From contig CAJJDO010000054.1 of NCBI GenBank assembly GCA_905183005.1, forward strand, positions 62,001 through 126,000: DNA of 64,000 bases, given 5' to 3'. Each line of letters starts with the position of its first letter. Position 1 is the stretch's first letter. Below the pieces are notes generated by a model, which was not told where the DNA came from, did not search any database, and was given only the letters and a program-made list of their open reading frames with translations. Below, piece after piece: positions 23,022 to 32,846 of the stretch. This DNA is from Paramecium pentaurelia (taxonomy: Eukaryota; Ciliophora; Oligohymenophorea; Peniculida; Parameciidae). The translations under genes and the position numbers were made by a program.

Positions 23022-24001
23022 TCAAATTTGAATTGAGTCTTTAGATTTTGCTTAAGACTAATCTAAAATTATTAGGCAATCATTATAATCTCCTTAAACC
23101 TAGACTTAAGGTATAAATCCAAATGCGTAAGGAATGACTAAACAAGGAGTCATTTAAATGATTCCATAAGCCAATATTAAGTAATTCTAATTATTATTAT
23201 CTATTTAATGTTGGCAAGTCACTTTTTTGAATATTAATATAGCTATTAAAATAAATGATATATAGAATAGTATAGTTATTATCATTAAATATATTACAAT
23301 TATAATTTGTTTTCTTGTCTAAATTAATTCTCTTGGTTCGATAATTGTAGCTCTTGGATTGCACAAAGACATATTAGCATATGAATCATAAACACTAAAT
23401 TTTATTTATTTTATACGCTTTCGGATTCATGGTTTTACACTATATAAATTAGCTGACTCTTTTTAGTTTTTAAAGTAAATTTATTCCAAAATAAGTTGTT
23501 ATTATAGTTGATGTAATCTGCTAAACAATAATTAAAATTATACTAAAATAATAATATCTAGATTTTAATAAACAATTACCGATCACATGAGTCTTAGCTA
23601 GAAAAAACCAAAGCAAATATTTGAAATACTAAAATTATTCCATAAAAAACAAATTATAGAATCTTAAAAATTTTAAAGTTTTTCAAAATAAGAGTTCCAC
23701 TTTTAACTTAATAGCATAGTTTCGCAAATAAAAAAGAAATTGAAGTGAAAATAAGTATTTAAAAATAGAGGGTAATTATTTATAAGGTATTATTTTCTGT
23801 CACAGCATATTGAATTATATGTAAGAGAGATTATACTATGCATAATATCATTGGATTTAATTCTTGATTACTAGTTGAAGACTTCATCAATCTACTGAAT
23901 GCTTTAATAGCTATAAGTGTAATTATAATTGCATATCCAACTAAAATTGAATAACATATGCATGAAATATTTGATTATTAACATTATTTTATTAAATTCA
24001 T
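23022..24001 (-). CDS. Seven-transmembrane protein (GPCR/TOM1-like topology)
   Basis: 311 residues from ATG 24001; introns at 23558-23579 and 23395-23416 (22 nt each) give an exact frame. Seven hydrophobic spans are spaced like a receptor: ILVGYAIIITLIAIKAF, PMILCIVQSLLHIIQYA, IITLYFQILIFTSISFLF, ILQFVFYGIILVFQIFALVF, YYYFSIILIIVQQITSTII, IIIVIYLMIITILFYISFI and YLILAYGIIQMTPCLVIPYA. A short loop NPRATIIEPREL precedes span 6. The order and short loops recall the THH1/TOM1/TOM3 group and small fungal or protist GPCR-like proteins, but no family signature is decisive. There is no cleavable signal beyond span 1. Confidence 0.72.
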
Positions 24002-24263
24002 AATATTAAAATTCTAATCCTTTATTGCAAAATATAGCTAATTTCTTTATTCAATCAATATTTTGTAAATGTCAAATCGATCTTTTGAAATAACAAAAGA
24101 AAAATAGTCAAAAATAATTTAATGCATTGAATACTCAAAAATATAATAATTTTAAAAAGTAGCATGTAAAAAGATAGTACTTAATTATTTTCTAATCAAG
24201 ATGAACATTTTTGAGATTGTATTAATTTATTAAATTATTTATTAATATACTAGATGATATGTT
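24002..24263. other. AT-rich intergenic stretch
   Basis: Spacer of 262 bp between the start of the seven-TM gene and the stop of the ribosomal gene. No gene, repeat or RNA is recognised. Confidence 0.5.
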
Positions 24264-24852
24264 TCACTTCTTCTTGCCTTTTTTTCCTCCGGCAGCCCCT
24301 TTGTCTCCGGCACCACCAGCTGGAGCAGCAGCTGCAGCTGCAGCAGCTTTGGCAGCTTATTATTTTTTGATTGCTTCTAAGTTGGCTTTAATCTTAAAAT
24401 ATAGTTTTTATGCTTACTGTTGCTTCATCCATTCTGAAGGTTTAATGGCATGTACCACAATAATGTCTATCAAAATGCTTGGCCATGTAAACACCTTAGG
24501 GACATTAAGGACATTATTTGTGAGATCTTTGGACAACACCCTTATTATCAACATTGTATAATTTGAGGGTAGCCAACTTAATTTTTCGGTGTCTGTGCTT
24601 CTTCTTTTTGGGCTTGGCAAAGTTCTTCTTCTTTTTCTTCTTTTTCTTACCTCCTTCTGCGTCAACTGTGACATAGTAGATTCTTTCTCCTGCCAAAATT
24701 GAGGATGCATTGACTAATTCTCCAGATTAAACCAATTGAACTTGACATGCTAATTCAGAGTTCAAAACATTCATTAATTCAGCTGCAGTACTCTAGTCTG
24801 CTAAGTTGTATGTTTTCACCTCTCCATTAAGGTGACCCACCTAGATGATCAT
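24264..24852 (-). CDS. RPS27A: Ribosomal protein eS31 (S27a) fused to a diverged ubiquitin-like domain
   Basis: Small-subunit ribosomal protein. 187 residues; 25-nt intron 24393-24417; exact frame. Residues 1-68 form a ubiquitin-like domain (MIIQVGHLNGEVKTYNLAD ... GERIYYVTV) ending in AEGG, then eight lysines. The eS31 part follows: NFAKPKKKKHRHRKIKLATL, then the Cys4 zinc finger CPQCPQGVYMAKHFDRHYCGTC. The ubiquitin part is far from canonical ubiquitin, lacking the IFAGKQLEDG region and the RLRGG end, though the GG-Lys junction is kept. After the intron comes a tail of Ala, Gly and Lys (KAAAAAAAAPAGGAGDKG) not usual for S27a. GC content and codon choice are higher than in neighbours, as expected for a highly expressed gene. 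Confidence 0.92.
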
Positions 24853-24894
24853 AATACTTTTTAAAAAAAAAGATTTAATTTATATCTCAAATTT

Positions 24895-26471
24895 TCATAA
24901 CTATGCTATATATTAATTCAACTCATCTTCTAATTCTTTTGAATATTTGTTCCCCATGTATTTTATATTCACATAAATATTGCTCATCACTATTGCTCTA
25001 TCTGCATTCTTCTTACATACTAATTCATATATTTTCTTTCTATCTTAAAATTATTCCTTGAGTTCATGTTTTTATCGCTATAGCATTAATTTATAAATAT
25101 TATTATTCAAAATCCAGCTCTCTAAATTTATCTAGTCCTCGTTCTCATATCTTTCAGTCTTTGTTCATGATACACGAAGTTCGTTTTGACTTCTTCCTTA
25201 TTATCAGAATTAGGTTTAGTGATCACCTTCACTAATCGAGTAAGCATGTCAGGATCTCTCTGTCTTTAAAAATAGATATTAATTAATTACTCATTTTATT
25301 CGACCTTTTTAAGATCATGTTCCTATTGCTCAAGCAATCTTTATAATTATTATTATTAAATAAATACAATCTTTAAATTTTAGCTTCCTTTAAAGTTTAC
25401 ATTCTAAAATCCAGAATATCCTATGAAAATACCCCAAATTTTTCCCATGCTTAAGGTTTTAATAAATTAAATACTCTTTCCCATACTTTCATATCTTTTG
25501 AATGCTACTTATGCTCTTTCTTTCAGTTGACTTTTTATTTCTTCCCTTTAAGCTGCCGCCTTATGGTATGATTCTGTTCTTCTTGGCTTTTTGTACTTCT
25601 TGTTTTATGCTTCTTCTCCTTTAAGCCAAGTCTTATAGAGATACGACTTCGAGACTCGCTTTGCCTCACCATCAAACATTGCATTTGAAGGAGATTCTCG
25701 AGATTATTAAAGACCAAATCTAAGATTTAGATTAGCTTTTATACTATTTGATTTTAGTTGGTTTTGTTAATACTTTGCTGTCCACTTACTTTTTTGAATC
25801 AATTTCAGAGGACTACTCCATATTTTTATACAATGGTATTTATTTCTCAATAAATCGAGACTTAAAACCCCTAAATTTATTAAAAAATATTATACTCTCT
25901 AGGTTTATGTACAGTCCTTGTTTATGTTTAAATCAATTCATCTTCGTCTTCTCTTTAAATCAATTTAGCAAAGTCTTCTTAACTGAATATTGGTTATTTT
26001 GTCACATCAGTCTTCCTAAATTGTCCCCATAAATAAATTACTGGATTTTCTGTTTCATCGCTGTATAGTCCTAACCAAAGTTTGCTGCATGTCTATATTC
26101 AATTATGTACGCGACTGCACTTCCTTCTTAATTTATTTGCACTTTCTCTCTTATTATCGAATCAGTAATCCAATATTCCCATACATGTCTTTTTAATTAT
26201 CGTGGTCTTCATGTTTTTTTTGTTAGACACCCAACCCAGATTAATTTTTTTTCCCTACAATTAAAACCATGATTATACTTTTCATTTGCAGTTACTTTCT
26301 CATTTCCATTTCTTGTTTGATAATGTCTCTACCCTTTTTTGTTCTGTAATTTTTGAACTCTCCCTTTAATTCCTCAAAGCTCTCATTTAACAGATCATCA
26401 GGGTTGATAAATTTCTCATAATCTGACTATGGAATATTTTAATCAAATGCAAAGGATTTATAGATTTTCAT
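24895..26471 (-). CDS. Unknown highly charged coiled-coil protein
   Basis: Not recognised. ATG 26471 (MKIYKSFAFDQNIPQSDYEKF) to TGA 24895. At least four 24-26 nt introns are needed, linking NESFEELKGEFKNYR, RHVWEYWITDSIIREKVQIN, VAYIIEYRHAANFGQDYTAM, FSQEDFAKLIQREDEDEL, SRESPSNAMFDGEAKRVS and KYKKPRRTESYHKAAAQ. It then runs through a long helical region to NIYVNIKYMGNKYSKELED. A one-base slip remains near 25145. The protein is Lys/Glu/Gln-rich, without membrane spans. It lies 42 bp from the eS31 gene, same strand. The many tiny introns and consistent frame make it a real gene, but no domain is identified. Confidence 0.6.
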
Positions 26472-26714
26472 AAATTATTATTATATTAATATTAATCAAA
26501 AGCATCAGAACAAATATTTCATAAGTGTAATTTATTTAAATAACTATCTCACATATTTATTGATAGTTAAAAATATTAAATTTAAAATAGGAACATAGGA
26601 CATTAAAAATTTATAATTGATTAATGATTAACTTTAACAATTAAACCTTAATATCAAATTTCTTTTCAATAGTTGACTCACTTTTAAGCCTTCAAGAATA
26701 AAAATTATTATAAT

Positions 26715-27085
26715 TCATTATAATTCTTCTTTGATTAACACATTATTATTTAAATGAGGAATAAAAGTCTTCTAATATAATTTTTTTGAAACACCTATAC
26801 TATACTATTTATTTTAAAGAGTAAAACCTTTGTTTATTAAACCACATAATGTTTCTTCTAATTAAGAATTTATTTGAAAAAGAATATTTTTGATCACTAA
26901 TCTAATTAATTGACACAAATCACTTTATGTTTTTATAACCAAACAAAATTACAATTGTTGGTTTAAATTTTTTTAAATCAATCCTATTGAGATCAATATT
27001 TTATAAAGAAAGCTTACTTCTTATTATTTAAATTTATTTTCTATTAATCTCGCAGACCAACTTAAATTTTAATTCACTTCTTATG
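26715..27085 (-). CDS. Possible small gene with disrupted frame
   Basis: Leftward coding texture: FKLVCEINRKQIQII and LKKFKPTIVILFGYKN near 27070-26930. In the adjacent frame follow DLCQLIRLVIKNILFQ, CGLINKGFTLQNKQY and KTFIPHLNNNVLIK, to TGA 26715. One base separates the two halves near 26920. No start codon was located and no family is recognised. The part above 26807 is repeated at 27871-28149. Confidence 0.3.
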
Positions 27086-27476
27086 AAAACAAATGCAAAA
27101 ATCAATCTTAGACAAAACTTCTTGATAAAATTATTTAAAAATTAAAAGATTCTAAAATCAACCCAGAAATTCATATAATAATAAGACATAGATAATAAAA
27201 AGTATAAATCAATAAGCAAAAGAGATCAAAGTGTAGTAAAAATGAATATAAGAGCAAATATTTCCAAAATATCAAGAAAAATAAAGACAACAATCATCAT
27301 GATAAAAACTTATAGGAAATAGAATTAAAATAAAGATATTTTATTCCCTCTCAATAAAAATTAGAAAAACTTTCTTTCTTATTAGTTTTTGCCTGGTTTT
27401 TTAATTACTAATTAAATTAAACATGAAAAAAATTTATAACATTTTCTTTTAAATAATTAAATGAATTTATAACTAT

Positions 27477-27521
27477 GTATTAATGCAGTCAGCATTTTTG
27501 TATTAATGCAGTCAGCATTTT
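27477..27521. repeat. Tandem 22-23 bp repeat, two units
   Basis: The unit gtattaatgcagtcagcat plus four or five T occurs twice in a row, followed by a partial third start (agtatt). The same pair reappears at 28541-28585 only because of the 1.06-kb duplication. Its role is unknown; it lies in a non-coding spacer. Confidence 0.8.
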
Positions 27522-27714
27522 AGTATTAAGGATTATAAATATCATTTAAACTTAAAAAATTTATTCAAAAAAAAAAGGTTCTGAAATAAATTAAATAGAT
27601 TTATTTTTTTATTCATTATATAAATCGATAAACATTAAGATAAAATTTAATTTAATTTATCAGAAAAAATTTGATATATAATAGAGAACAATCCTCTATA
27701 TAAAATTCTATATT

Positions 27715-27869
27715 TCATATTAATTCATTTATTTTATCAAGGCAATTTAGCTCAACAATTTAAGAATAATGTTCTTAAATAAATGGTTTAAGAATATATT
27801 AGAATTTATCTTCAAAATTGAATTATTTATCGATAATTTATTGTCTTATTTCAATAAATTAATCAAAAG
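27715..27869 (-). pseudogene. Truncated duplicate 3' end of the right inverted-pair gene
   Basis: Last ~50 codons and stop of the gene at 28779-29985, repeated to the left of the N at 27870. It has no 5' part and is identical to the full copy, so it is best explained as an assembly duplicate. Confidence 0.8.
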
Positions 27870-28778
27870 NATTTATTTTAAAGAGTAAAACCTTTGTTTA
27901 TTAAACCACATAATGTTTCTTCTAATTAAGAATTTATTTGAAAAAGAATATTTTTGATCACTAATCTAATTAATTGACACAAATCACTTTATGTTTTTAT
28001 AACCAAACAAAATTACAATTGTTGGTTTAAATTTTTTTAAATCAATCCTATTGAGATCAATATTTTATAAAGAAAGCTTACTTCTTATTATTTAAATTTA
28101 TTTTCTATTAATCTCGCAGACCAACTTAAATTTTAATTCACTTCTTATGAAAACAAATGCAAAAATCAATCTTAGACAAAACTTCTTGATAAAATTATTT
28201 AAAAATTAAAAGATTCTAAAATCAACCCAGAAATTCATATAATAATAAGACATAGATAATAAAAAGTATAAATCAATAAGCAAAAGAGATCAAAGTGTAG
28301 TAAAAATGAATATAAGAGCAAATATTTCCAAAATATCAAGAAAAATAAAGACAACAATCATCATGATAAAAACTTATAGGAAATAGAATTAAAATAAAGA
28401 TATTTTATTCCCTCTCAATAAAAATTAGAAAAACTTTCTTTCTTATTAGTTTTTGCCTGGTTTTTTAATTACTAATTAAATTAAACATGAAAAAAATTTA
28501 TAACATTTTCTTTTAAATAATTAAATGAATTTATAACTATGTATTAATGCAGTCAGCATTTTTGTATTAATGCAGTCAGCATTTTAGTATTAAGGATTAT
28601 AAATATCATTTAAACTTAAAAAATTTATTCAAAAAAAAAAGGTTCTGAAATAAATTAAATAGATTTATTTTTTTATTCATTATATAAATCGATAAACATT
28701 AAGATAAAATTTAATTTAATTTATCAGAAAAAATTTGATATATAATAGAGAACAATCCTCTATATAAAATTCTATATT

Positions 28779-29985
28779 TCATATTAATTCATTTATTTTA
28801 TCAAGGCAATTTAGCTCAACAATTTAAGAATAATGTTCTTAAATAAATGGTTTAAGAATATATTAGAATTTATCTTCAAAATTGAATTATTTATCGATAA
28901 TTTATTGTCTTATTTCAATAAATTAATCAAAAGAATTAAAATATCCTTAATGTTTAAAATAAGTAATAGCAGCAGATTCATATAAATTTTATAATTCTTC
29001 TTAACTTAATGGATAATCTTCATATTTAATAGAGTCTCTTAATATTTCTTATTGCTCATTCAAACTTTCAAAAATTTTTGAAATTAATTTAATCAATTAT
29101 TGTTCTGATTTTAATACAAAGATGCAGTTTAAATGTATTAATTCATATTTTTTGTTTTTTTACTGTTTATTAGCAAGCATACCTAGAGATATTAAACATA
29201 ATTTGAATTTATAATATTTTAGCAATTGATTTAAAACAGTGTCTAAAGGTGATAAATTATCATTTTATTTAATATATTCTTAAACAAACATTTCTAATTT
29301 CTAAAAATCATTTTAATTCTAAACATAATAATCTTTTGTATCAATATTCAAATCAATCTAATTCTATTAATCAATATTTTTTGGATTTATATAATAATCA
29401 TTAAATTTTTATTAAAATTATTGAAATTCTTATTTAAGTACTTTTTCATAAATTTTATAAGGTTTATTTGATTCAATAAAATAAAGACATGATGGAATAT
29501 ACTCACATAATTATAAAAGTTTAGTAATTAATTTAATAATTTATGATTTATCTTATTCTACTTTGTTTTATAAAGGAAATGAATAAAATAATTGATAATC
29601 TAAAAAAGATCGTTTAAATAATTCTAATCTTTGGTTATGTTATTAATTGAATATTAACCATATATAATATTCATTGATATTTTAATATTTTAGTTTTTCT
29701 ATTAAATCTAATAATTTATGAATAAGACTAAATATTTATCCATGAGTAAATCTAAATAAAAGAAGATCCTAAAAATGATAATTAAATATGAATTACAATA
29801 AATGTAATGATTTCATTTAAAGGAATGCAATTAACTCTATCAAATTCTAATTTAATTATATCATTCATTTCATCTTCTTCAGAACTTACAATTTTTACAC
29901 AATATGGTAATGTTGTTATTAATTAATTCTAATCTATTTCACTCTTTTTTAAATATTAATCAGTTCTTATCTTAAGAGATTTCAT
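28779..29985 (-). CDS. Unknown 392-residue protein, right copy of an inverted pair
   Basis: Near-identical paralogue of 21576-22782 on the other strand. ATG 29985, stop 28779, total length 1207 bp in both. The nucleotide match begins about 20 bp before the ATG and fades within the last 50 bp before the stop. There this copy encodes YSQIVELNCLDKINELI and the left one YSYIVEIKILELINELI. Internal replacements include FIEIRQQ for FNEVRQQ and YPLSQEEL for YQLSQKEL. It is a helical polar protein of unknown family. Its 3' end is repeated at 27715-27869 by the N-junction duplication. Independent substitutions in the two copies show that they are real paralogues. Confidence 0.75.
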
Positions 29986-30090
29986 AATTTAAAATTTTAA
30001 ATCAAATTATTTTTAATGTTAATTATTTCGATAATATAAATAAAATATAAAAATTAGATATAATAAAAATTTATAGCCCTTCAGTTTAAA

Positions 30091-31582
30091 ATGTAGTATT
30101 CTGGGCAATTTAGTAATATTAAAGAAAATAAAACAAGTGAAATTTTGTCAGAGTTCGCAGAAGAATTCAAGAGAATATTTAACATCGTTCGTTTAGAAGT
30201 ATATGATGTTTCTATATATTAGCTAATGAATAATATATGAAGAGCCTAACTAATAATGTTTAAAATATTCATTTTGGAGGGTTTTATAAATCCAAAGAAT
30301 TTAACATAGAAAATTTGGTAACAATTAAAAATTTAAAAAATACCTGAGGTAAGGAATTACTCTTAATGAACTAATTGAATATGATTTAAAAAAAGTTCTT
30401 TGCATAGAAACTAAAATCAATTCAATATTATTGGTGAGATATTAGTATAATATTTTCCAGTAAAAGAGTCTACAGATTCAGGGAGATATATTTATAATTT
30501 CATATATTAATGCTCTTTATTAAAAAGTTATGTCTGTTCAAAATCAAAATACCTATTTGTTCTTTTTTTCAACATTTGATATAATACCATAATGATATAA
30601 TGGTTTTTTTGAAAATTTGTTGATAGAACTCCACATGTTTCATAAAAGTAGTAATTTGTATAAGTGATTAAATATAATTATGCAAAATATTAAATAAAGA
30701 AAGCCTTATTTATAAGTTCACTTTCAACCTCTAACAGAGCGAATTCAGAGAAAGAAATAAACATTAATGAAGAATGTGTTATTGAGAAATATACATACTT
30801 AGAGAATTAAAAGAAGTTTCAGTTTGCCAAACAATTAAAGATTTTTAAATAGATTCGAAACTATGCCAAAAAACCTCTGTCCATCTCGAAAAGAAACTAT
30901 TGAAGAACTTTAAACAAGAGAATAATCTCCATAAAAAAGAGAATCATTAATAACTAATTCTAAATATTCTTAAATAAATATAGAAATGAAAGAAAGATAG
31001 TAAAGGAAGAGTTGCCATTGTTCATAATGTGGAAAAGAAACAAACTTTTAAAGAGATTCAATGAAAGATGGTGTTTTTATAATGTAATAGATAAAAGAAT
31101 AGGAAGCTCTGGCAAATAAATATTAGAGAACATAAAAAAAACAATATGAAAAATTTTATCCATAATATTTGAATATAAAGAGTGTACAATTAGAAGATGG
31201 TGGTGATCTTCATAATGATTTTATTATAAATTCGTTTGAGCATCTGGAAGATGTTCATACATAAATTTGTGCAAATAAGAATAAAAGCAAATCTAGCTTT
31301 TTTGACTCTTTTTTAATTAAGCAACAATAGATTGTAGTTGATTAAATGAGAAAATTTTCCAATCATAGAAAAATTCTTAATTAATATCATTCGATTCCTT
31401 TTCTCCCAAATGATTTTTAGAAAGTATTGACTCCTAGAACACCAGCAACAATGACTACAACTCAGCATCCATCTCCAAGAAAATTAAAAGCTAATGTCAA
31501 AATGTATCTATAACCAGTCAAAAGACCTTAGAAATAACATAATCGATTGTTAACCCTTCCAGAGTTTAGATAATATATATGA
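30091..31582 (+). CDS. Unknown protein with a CxCxxC segment
   Basis: Not recognised. ATG 30091 (MQYSGQFSNIKENKTSEIL) through GITLNELIEYDLKKVLCIET, GDIFIISYINALYQKVMS and KKFQF. A 31-nt intron (GTTTGC...ATAG, near 30823-30853) then leads into FETMPKNLCPSRKETIEEL. The C-terminal ~230 residues are polar, with CHCSQCGKE (possible zinc-binding), LEDGGDLHNDFIINSF, Ser/Thr-Pro sites (LTPRTPATMTT) and a basic end. Introns near 30195, 30310, 30445 and 30600 are needed, and one of them may hide a one-base slip. The 30863 ATG could be mistaken for a separate gene start. The N-terminal half is compact and hydrophobic, and its fold is unknown. Confidence 0.5.
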
Positions 31583-31674
31583 TTTAATTTTTGATAACAT
31601 TTTTATAATTAATGATTACAATTAAAGATTTAATTCAAAAAGCATGTTGAATAGTGATTAATTTAATTAAAAAT

Positions 31675-32739
31675 ATGAATAGCTAGAAAGGAAAATCTAA
31701 GTATGTATTTTGGTTCTTATAAAGATCACCATTAATCAATAAATCTATTAAAAAGCAAAACAGTGAATCTGATTCTAGTTCATCAGAAAGAAGGTATGGT
31801 AAATTTTGGACTCCTAATGAGGACACATTGTTAATAGGATTACATAGAAAGCATAATGGAAATTGGCGGTAGATTTCTGAAGAAATTCCTGGAAGAAATT
31901 TAAGTTAATGTTAATAACGGTGGAAGAGAATTAATCCTAATAAGGTAGTTAAAATGGCTATATTTGATTAGACAAAACTGCGTAGACAATGGACAGATGA
32001 AGAAGACAAAAAAGTAATAGAACTTGTATAAGAAAATGGTAGAAACTGGAAGTTAATTGAAGGATTTATGGTTGGGCGTACTAGTAAATAAATAAGAGAA
32101 AGGTTTTTGAATAATTTGGACCCAGAGATTAATAGATCAAAATTCACTATGCAAGAGGACAAAATAATTTTAGAGCAGTATAGAATTTATGGGCCTAAGT
32201 GGAGTGAAATTGCTAAAATGTTAGATAGAAGACCAGTAAGAAGTGATTAAATTATATAGGAAAATTAAGTGAAGAATAGATTTTATTCATACATAAAGAG
32301 AGTGAATATGTTAGAAGAGAAATCAGAAGATGAAGACAATGATGGAGATTCTTCTAATTCAGAACATATTCATATTCCTCCTCTTTAATAAATTATTATA
32401 CCTTTAGAGACTATTTAATCAATAAAGGAGGAACATGATAGCATAAAAAACGATTCTTTAAAAAACGATTCATTTATTAATCTTTAGAATAGAACTCCTT
32501 CAAATAGAATTCAACCTTCAATTAATTTAATATAGGGTTTAGATTCTTTCGAATTTAAATAAGTTGATGGGATACACTCTCTAGATATATCACCTTTTCA
32601 TTAAAGAAGATTTATGAATGAATATAGTCCAATGAATTTTGAATATGGAAATCATCATCCTACGTTCGATAATATGTAAGTGGATGTAAAAGAGTTAAGA
32701 AATTAGATAGAATGCATAAGTTTAGAAAAAATTAATTGA
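31675..32739 (+). CDS. Three-repeat Myb-like DNA-binding protein
   Basis: Likely transcription factor or chromatin protein. 338 residues; introns at 31701-31724 and 32236-32259 (24 nt each); exact frame. Three SANT/Myb repeats in tandem: KFWTPNEDTLLIGLHRKHN ... WRQISEEIPGR with QCQQRWKRI; RQWTDEEDKKVIELVQENG ... WKLIEGFMVGRT with QIRERFLNNLDP; SKFTMQEDKIILEQYRIYG ... WSEIAKMLDRRP with NQVKNRFYSYIKR. The second intron sits inside the recognition helix of repeat 3. The layout (R1-R2-R3 near the N-terminus, acidic/Ser tail with EEKSEDEDNDGDSS) is that of c-Myb-type 3R-MYB proteins. Both introns are multiples of three without an in-frame TGA. Confidence 0.87.
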
Positions 32740-32846
32740 GAATTTTTTAGAATATATTTATTTATTTTTATAATTATTTTTAAACCTCATAAAATTTAGT
32801 CATAAATCCATCAGATTTTTTTAATCGAATATCATAATTAACTTAA

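Larger units (their letters stand above)
26807..28933. repeat. 1.06-kb exact tandem duplication around a single N
   Basis: Bases 26807-27869 recur at 27871-28933 (offset 1064), with no differences in the stretches compared and one N at 27870 between them. The unit contains part of the possible gene at 26715, an AT-rich spacer and the 3' end of the leftward inverted-pair gene. As at 6875, this is most simply an unmerged contig overlap. Confidence 0.9.

Noticed and set aside
23060..23390. Rightward membrane-protein frame over the seven-TM gene
   Set aside because: The antisense of hydrophobic helices is also hydrophobic in AT-rich DNA; only the leftward reading joins into a complete seven-span protein with two clean 22-nt introns.
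24259..24561. Rightward frame rich in Ala/Pro near 24300
   Set aside because: It is the antisense of the eS31 C-terminal Ala/Gly/Lys tail; the leftward ribosomal gene explains the sequence.
27084..27869. Long rightward TGA-free frame crossing the spacer into the inverted-pair gene
   Set aside because: It runs antisense through the real leftward gene and has low-complexity Lys/Asn/Ile content; TGA is rare in such AT-rich DNA, so openness is weak evidence.
30863..31582. Separate gene starting at ATG 30863
   Set aside because: A 31-nt intron (about 30823-30853) joins the upstream exon in frame to this segment, so it is better treated as the C-terminal part of the gene from 30091.
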